Below are positions 60,260-64,000 of a stretch of 64,000 nucleotides of DNA, piece after piece. Positions within the stretch are counted from its first letter, which is position 1. Each line of letters begins with the position of its first letter. Position numbers and translations under genes: made by a program. The DNA comes from Actinomycetospora endophytica. Lineage in GTDB: Bacteria; Actinomycetota; Actinomycetes; Mycobacteriales; Pseudonocardiaceae. A model generated the notes under the pieces. It searched no databases. It was not told the origin of the DNA and saw nothing but the letters and a program-made list of their open reading frames with translations. Location of the stretch: positions 248,001 to 312,000 of the forward strand of contig NZ_JAJNDB010000007.1 of assembly GCF_021026375.1 (NCBI RefSeq), read 5' to 3'.

Positions 60260-61342
60260 GTGACCTCTCGCCTCGCCCTCGCCGGAGAACCGCTGCCGCT
60301 GGTCGGGCGTGCCCGCGCCTACGTCTGCGGCATCACCCCCTACGACACCACCCACCTCGGCCACGCCTCGACCTTCGTGTGGGCCGACGTCGCGACCCGG
60401 GTGCTGCGCCGCATCGGCATCGAGGTCGAGACCTGCCGCAACATCACCGACGTCGACGACGTCCTCGACGCCGCCGCCGAGCGGGCCGGCCGACGGTTCG
60501 ACAGCTTCGCCGCGGTCGGACAGTTCCGGTTCGACCGCGACATGGCCGCGCTCGGCGTCCGCCCGCCCACCCACCAGCCCCGGGCGCACAACCACGTCGC
60601 CGACGTCGTCCGCCTCGCCGCCGCCCTGCTCGAGCGCGGTGTCGCCTACGAGCGCGACGGCGAGATCCTGCTGCGGGCCTCGGCGGTGGGTCTCGACGTC
60701 GTCGCGACCGATCCCGACGCGTCCGAGGTCCCCGTCTCCGCCCGGGCCGAGGACCCGCACGACCCGACCGTCTGGCGGCCCGCCACCGCCGGCGAGGCCG
60801 CCTGGCCGAGCCCGTGGGGCGACGGGCGCCCGGGCTGGCACGCCGAGTGCGCCGCGATGGCGCTCTCGGTGCTCGGCCCCGCCGTCGACCTGCACGTGGG
60901 CGGGGCGGACCTGCGCCACCCGCACCACCGGTGCATGGCCGCGATGGCCGAGGCCGTCACCGGGGTGCATCCGTTCGCGCGGGCCCGGCTGCACGTCGGG
61001 ACGGTGCGCGTGGACGGCGCCAAGATGGCCAAGTCGGCGGGCAACCTCGTCCTCGTCGCCGACCTCCTCGAGACCCACCCGGCCGCCGCGGTGCGCCTCC
61101 TGCTGCTCGATCGGCCGTGGGCGCAGGCCTGGGACATCGCCCCGGGGGCGCTCGACGCCGCCGCCGGTCGCCTCGAGCGGCTGTTCGCCGCGGCCGCGCG
61201 GCACGTCGACGGGGACGCGGCCGCGGACGCCGTCGTCGCCGCCCTCCTCGACGACCTCGACGTCCCGTCCGCCCTCGCGATCGCCGAGAGCGAGGGCGGT
61301 GAAGCGGCGCGAACGGCACTGTCCGTGCTCGGATTGGCCTGA
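60260..61342 (+). CDS. MshC-like cysteinyl-tRNA synthetase paralogue
   Basis: The 360-residue protein has a class I synthetase core: Cys23 in VCGITPYD, HLGH (32-35), WHAEC with Cys197, HPHH (220-223) and KMAKS (255-259) in place of KMSKS. The zinc ligands Cys, Cys and His of MshC are therefore conserved. MshC links cysteine to glucosaminyl-inositol in mycothiol synthesis. This copy lacks about 40 N-terminal residues compared with MshC (about 410) and has no tRNA anticodon domain. It may be MshC itself or a paralogue that aminoacylates another amine. Confidence 0.85.
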   Translation: MTSRLALAGEPLPLVGRARAYVCGITPYDTTHLGHASTFVWADVATRVLRRIGIEVETCRNITDVDDVLDAAAERAGRRFDSFAAVGQFRFDRDMAALGVRPPTHQPRAHNHVADVVRLAAALLERGVAYERDGEILLRASAVGLDVVATDPDASEVPVSARAEDPHDPTVWRPATAGEAAWPSPWGDGRPGWHAECAAMALSVLGPAVDLHVGGADLRHPHHRCMAAMAEAVTGVHPFARARLHVGTVRVDGAKMAKSAGNLVLVADLLETHPAAAVRLLLLDRPWAQAWDIAPGALDAAAGRLERLFAAAARHVDGDAAADAVVAALLDDLDVPSALAIAESEGGEAARTALSVLGLA

Positions 61343-61470
61343 ATCGCCTCTGTTACGCGTGATGCGCCTGTGACACGCGGGCCGGATGTGCTGAATTCCC
61401 GGCGCTCGCTGCCTACGGTGTGCCCGGGGTGCGGCCGTCCGCCGCCCCGGGGGAGGCGGAGGTGGGCGTG

Positions 61471-64000
61471 ATGCGCTGGGGCGGGCCGGACGAGGTGACC
61501 CTGAAGCCGCCGGAGCGGTACGTGGCGGCGAAGGGGGATGAGCTCCCATCCGCGGCACCGGAGGAATCCGGCTCGACGATGGTCGCGGAGGCGCCGACCG
61601 AGGCCCCGGAGCCGCGCCGCTCGCCGGAGAACGAGCCCGACGACGAGGGCGAGTCGCCGTCGGGTGCGTCGGCGTCCGGTGCGACGGGGGTGTCGGCGTC
61701 GGGTGAGGCGGCAGCGGCTCGGGCCGCGTCGGCGGCGGACCCGGCTCCGGCCTCGGACGATGCCCCGGCACCGGAGCGCCCCTCCGGCGCGTCCGCGCGC
61801 CCGGTCCCCCCGCGAGGCTCGACCGGACCCGCCCGCCCGTCGGAGGACGCGCGCCGCCCCGGCGAGGGCCGCCGCATGCCCTGGAGCCGACGCCCGTCGT
61901 CGGCGAAGCGGACCGAGAACGGCGCTCCGCCCGGTGGGCCGCCGGCGTCGCGCGCCGACGCCGAACGACCCCCGATGCTCGGCGTCCCACCCTGGCGGAC
62001 CGGCGACCCGTCGGCCGACGACCGCCGGACTCCTCCGCCCGCGGAAGCGACGACGGCACGGACGACGACGCCCGACCCGTCACCGGACGTCCCGGCCGAG
62101 GGCAGCCCGGCGACGGCCACCGAGGGACGGGGCTCAGCGGTCGGCGGGGCGGAGGGCTCGTCGACGACGGTGGCCGATGGTCAGGACTCCACGGCTGGTC
62201 CGGCGGCGGCTGCCGGCGCGGCCGCGGTGGGTGCGGCGGCCGTCGGAGCGGCGATCGCCTCGTCGCGGACGTCGCCGAAGGACGAGACGGCGCCGACCGA
62301 GCGGGACGCCGCGTCCAGGGCTCCGTCGCCGGTCAAGCGCTCCGGTCCGTCGGCGCCTCGACGCGAGGACGCGGCGGGCGCGCCCACCGAACCGGACACC
62401 GTGCGCACCGGGACACCTGCGGTGCAGCCTCCGGGCTCGCCGAGCGAGGCGAGGTCCGAGGATGATGGCGCAACCGAGTCATCGCGACTCGGTTCCGCAC
62501 CAGGACTTCCGACCACGGCGGAGAAGCCGGCGCGCTCGAACGGGGTGTCGGCGAGCAGCGCACCCCCGGCCGAGCGGCGCGGCAAGTCGCCCGAACCGCC
62601 GACGCCCACCGAGCCGGACACCGTGCGCTCCGGGACACCTGCGGTGCAGCCTTCGGGCTCGCCGAGCGAGGCGAGGTCCGAGGGTGATGGCGCAACCGAG
62701 TCATCGCGACTCGGTTCCGCACCAGGACTTCCGACCACGGCGGAGAAGACCGGCCGCGCGAACGGCACCGGGGCGGCGGTCGCGGGCGCCGCTGCGGCCG
62801 GCGTGGGTGCGGCCGCAGCGGCGAAGACCACGGCTCCGACGGCATCGGCACCGACCGAGCCGACGACGCGGAACGGGCAGTGGCCGGACCGCGCGAAGAC
62901 CGCGTCCCTGCGCCCCTCGACCGCATCCGCCCCGCCGGGGAAGGAGAAGAAGTCCCGGCGCTACGTCGAGCTCACGACAGGTGCCGCCGCGGCGACGGGG
63001 GCCGTGGCGGCGGCGCCGGAGAAGGAGCGGACGAGATCGCCGGCGGGAGTTTCCACCCGGACCCGCGCCGGCGAGGACACCACCTCCACCACCGCGAAGG
63101 TCGCCGAGCCGGCCGAGGCGGAGCGCACCGACACCATCGTCCCGGTCACCGATCCTGCGGAGGCGGAGCGGACGGACACGATCGTCCCGGTCGCGGACCC
63201 TGCGGAGGCGGAGCGGACGGACAGGATCGTCCCGGTCGCCGACCCGGAGACCGACCCCGAGGCCGCACCGGAGACGCCGCCGCGGCCCGGGATCGTGCGG
63301 GACCGGCGCCGTCGTCGTCGGGTGCTCTTCGCGTTCCTGCTGGCGGCGTTCATCCTGGCGGTGTTCCTGGGGCTGGTCGCGCTGATCTCCGACCACGCCG
63401 CATCGTCGGCGCCGCCTCCCCGCGCGGCGGCGACCCCGGCGATCACCGTCCCGGCCGCTCCACCCACGCCACCACCGATCCCGCAGCTGCCCCGGGGTGG
63501 CACGACGATCTTCCCGAACTACCGGGTCGTCGCCTACTACGGCACCGCGGACTCGGACCGGCTCGGCGTCCTCGGGGCGGGCACCCCCGAGCAGGCGGCG
63601 ACGAAGCTCGAGCAGGCGGCGGCGCCGTTCGCGTCCGCCGGGCGCACGGTGCAGCCGGCGATGGAGCTGATCGTCGGGGTCGCGGACGGGGGCCCCGGCC
63701 CGGACGGCGACTACCACCACGACATCGACCAGAACGCCGCCCGCCAGTACCTCGCGGCGGCACGGGCGCACAAGCAGCTGATGATCATCGACATCCAGCC
63801 CGGGCGCACCGACTTCATGACCGCGGTCCGGCCGTGGGCGGATCTGCTCAAGGAGCCGGACGTCAGCCTCGCGCTCGACCCGGAGTGGCGGATGCCGCCG
63901 GGGCAGGTGCCGGGCCAGCAGATCGGCACCGTGTCCGCCGACGAGATCAACCAGGTCTCGACGTGGCTCGCGGGCATGGTCGCGGCCGACAACCTCCCGC
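61471..64000 (+). CDS. Large membrane-anchored protein with a C-terminal extracellular domain (cut by window edge)
   Basis: The frame is open from 61471 to the window end (843 codons), so it has no stop here. The first 610 residues are disordered Ala/Pro/Thr/Ser/Glu-rich, with a duplicated 146-base block and a 45-base tandem repeat. One membrane helix (about 618-640) follows a run of arginines. The outside part has PQLPRGGTTIFPNYRVVAYYGT, DIQPGRTDFMTAVRPWADLL and ALDPEWRMPPGQVPGQQIG, a TIM-barrel-like domain known from actinobacterial lipoproteins without established activity. GGAGG precedes ATG 61471; GTG 61462 is an alternative. Confidence 0.85.
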   Translation, partial: MRWGGPDEVTLKPPERYVAAKGDELPSAAPEESGSTMVAEAPTEAPEPRRSPENEPDDEGESPSGASASGATGVSASGEAAAARAASAADPAPASDDAPAPERPSGASARPVPPRGSTGPARPSEDARRPGEGRRMPWSRRPSSAKRTENGAPPGGPPASRADAERPPMLGVPPWRTGDPSADDRRTPPPAEATTARTTTPDPSPDVPAEGSPATATEGRGSAVGGAEGSSTTVADGQDSTAGPAAAAGAAAVGAAAVGAAIASSRTSPKDETAPTERDAASRAPSPVKRSGPSAPRREDAAGAPTEPDTVRTGTPAVQPPGSPSEARSEDDGATESSRLGSAPGLPTTAEKPARSNGVSASSAPPAERRGKSPEPPTPTEPDTVRSGTPAVQPSGSPSEARSEGDGATESSRLGSAPGLPTTAEKTGRANGTGAAVAGAAAAGVGAAAAAKTTAPTASAPTEPTTRNGQWPDRAKTASLRPSTASAPPGKEKKSRRYVELTTGAAAATGAVAAAPEKERTRSPAGVSTRTRAGEDTTSTTAKVAEPAEAERTDTIVPVTDPAEAERTDTIVPVADPAEAERTDRIVPVADPETDPEAAPETPPRPGIVRDRRRRRRVLFAFLLAAFILAVFLGLVALISDHAASSAPPPRAAATPAITVPAAPPTPPPIPQLPRGGTTIFPNYRVVAYYGTADSDRLGVLGAGTPEQAATKLEQAAAPFASAGRTVQPAMELIVGVADGGPGPDGDYHHDIDQNAARQYLAAARAHKQLMIIDIQPGRTDFMTAVRPWADLLKEPDVSLALDPEWRMPPGQVPGQQIGTVSADEINQVSTWLAGMVAADNLP
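62381..62526 (+). repeat. 146-bp direct duplication, copy 1
   Basis: This block and the one at 62603-62748 are nearly identical at a spacing of 222 bases and encode the same disordered segment (EPDTVR-GTPAVQP). Each contains a palindrome, AACCGAGTC-ATCGC-GACTCGGTT, in frame. Confidence 0.9.
62603..62748 (+). repeat. 146-bp direct duplication, copy 2
   Basis: Second copy of the block at 62381, with a few substitutions, including the same palindrome. Confidence 0.9.
63112..63246 (+). repeat. 45-bp tandem repeat, three copies
   Basis: Three units of 15 residues (AEAERTDTIVPVTDP and variants) follow each other at 63112, 63157 and 63202, shortly before the membrane helix. Confidence 0.9.

Noticed and set aside
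59495-62083. 862-codon minus-strand open frame
   Set aside because: It is Arg/Pro/Ala-rich without family features and lies over the SDR, lapA and MshC-like genes, which are clear. Long antisense frames are expected at this GC content.

Overview
The window is high-GC DNA from an actinobacterium. Gene content and order resemble the Mycobacterium tuberculosis lepB-rnhB-dprA-rpsB-tsf-pyrH-frr-cdsA-dxr-rip1-ispG-map region, but a whiG-type sigma factor is present. Mycothiol-linked genes (mycothione reductase, an MshC-like protein), many GTG starts and many genes with a TANNNT box 6-8 bases before the start fit an actinomycete. Pseudonocardiaceae (for example Pseudonocardia) is my best guess, by inference only. 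No tRNA, rRNA, insertion sequence, prophage or CRISPR array was seen.

Layout. 1-11349: an MgtC-like gene cut by the window edge, then translation, secretion and DNA-processing genes (trmD, rplS, lepB with a giant disordered N-terminus, rnhB, a DUF2469 gene, yraN, comM, dprA, xerC, whiG). 11353-22939: an M23-like exported protein on the minus strand, then rpsB, tsf, pyrH, frr, cdsA, a methyltransferase, a membrane protein, rlmN, an Eis-like acetyltransferase, a stand-alone LigD-type polymerase (minus) and a CoA-disulfide-reductase-like flavoprotein. 23010-31897: DUF2631 (minus), dxr and ispG of the MEP isoprenoid pathway around the site-2 protease gene, an S9 peptidase, a GNAT, a DUF3054 gene and map. 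31930-50969: an accessory part with cobalamin genes in two places (cobQ; chelatase-cobO-cobB-cobE), a RibD-like fusion of inverted domain order, two TetR systems with visible operators, a drug-type ABC exporter, mycothione reductase, a membrane-anchored trypsin-like protease, an iron-box-controlled siderophore-interacting protein and an ECF42-type sigma factor with its DGPF partner. 51099-55676: a minus-strand cluster that looks like oxygenation and ring cleavage of an aromatic or steroid-like compound, facing a GntR regulator; its acyl-CoA-dehydrogenase-like gene carries a frameshift. 55757-64000: a YbjQ-type gene group, a LysR/SDR pair with an operator between them, lapA, an MshC/cysteinyl-tRNA-synthetase paralogue and a large membrane-anchored protein that runs off the window.

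The most unusual signal is not a gene. Families of long palindromes sit exactly at gene ends. In family 1 (22936, 27311, 32921, 46262, 57941) the palindrome itself supplies the stop codon of the neighbouring gene, and in two convergent pairs it supplies both stops. A related palindrome lies in frame inside cobB. A second family (12006, 37837, 50997, with a half-copy near 37956) and two perfect palindromes at convergent gene ends (34533, 40685) complete the set.
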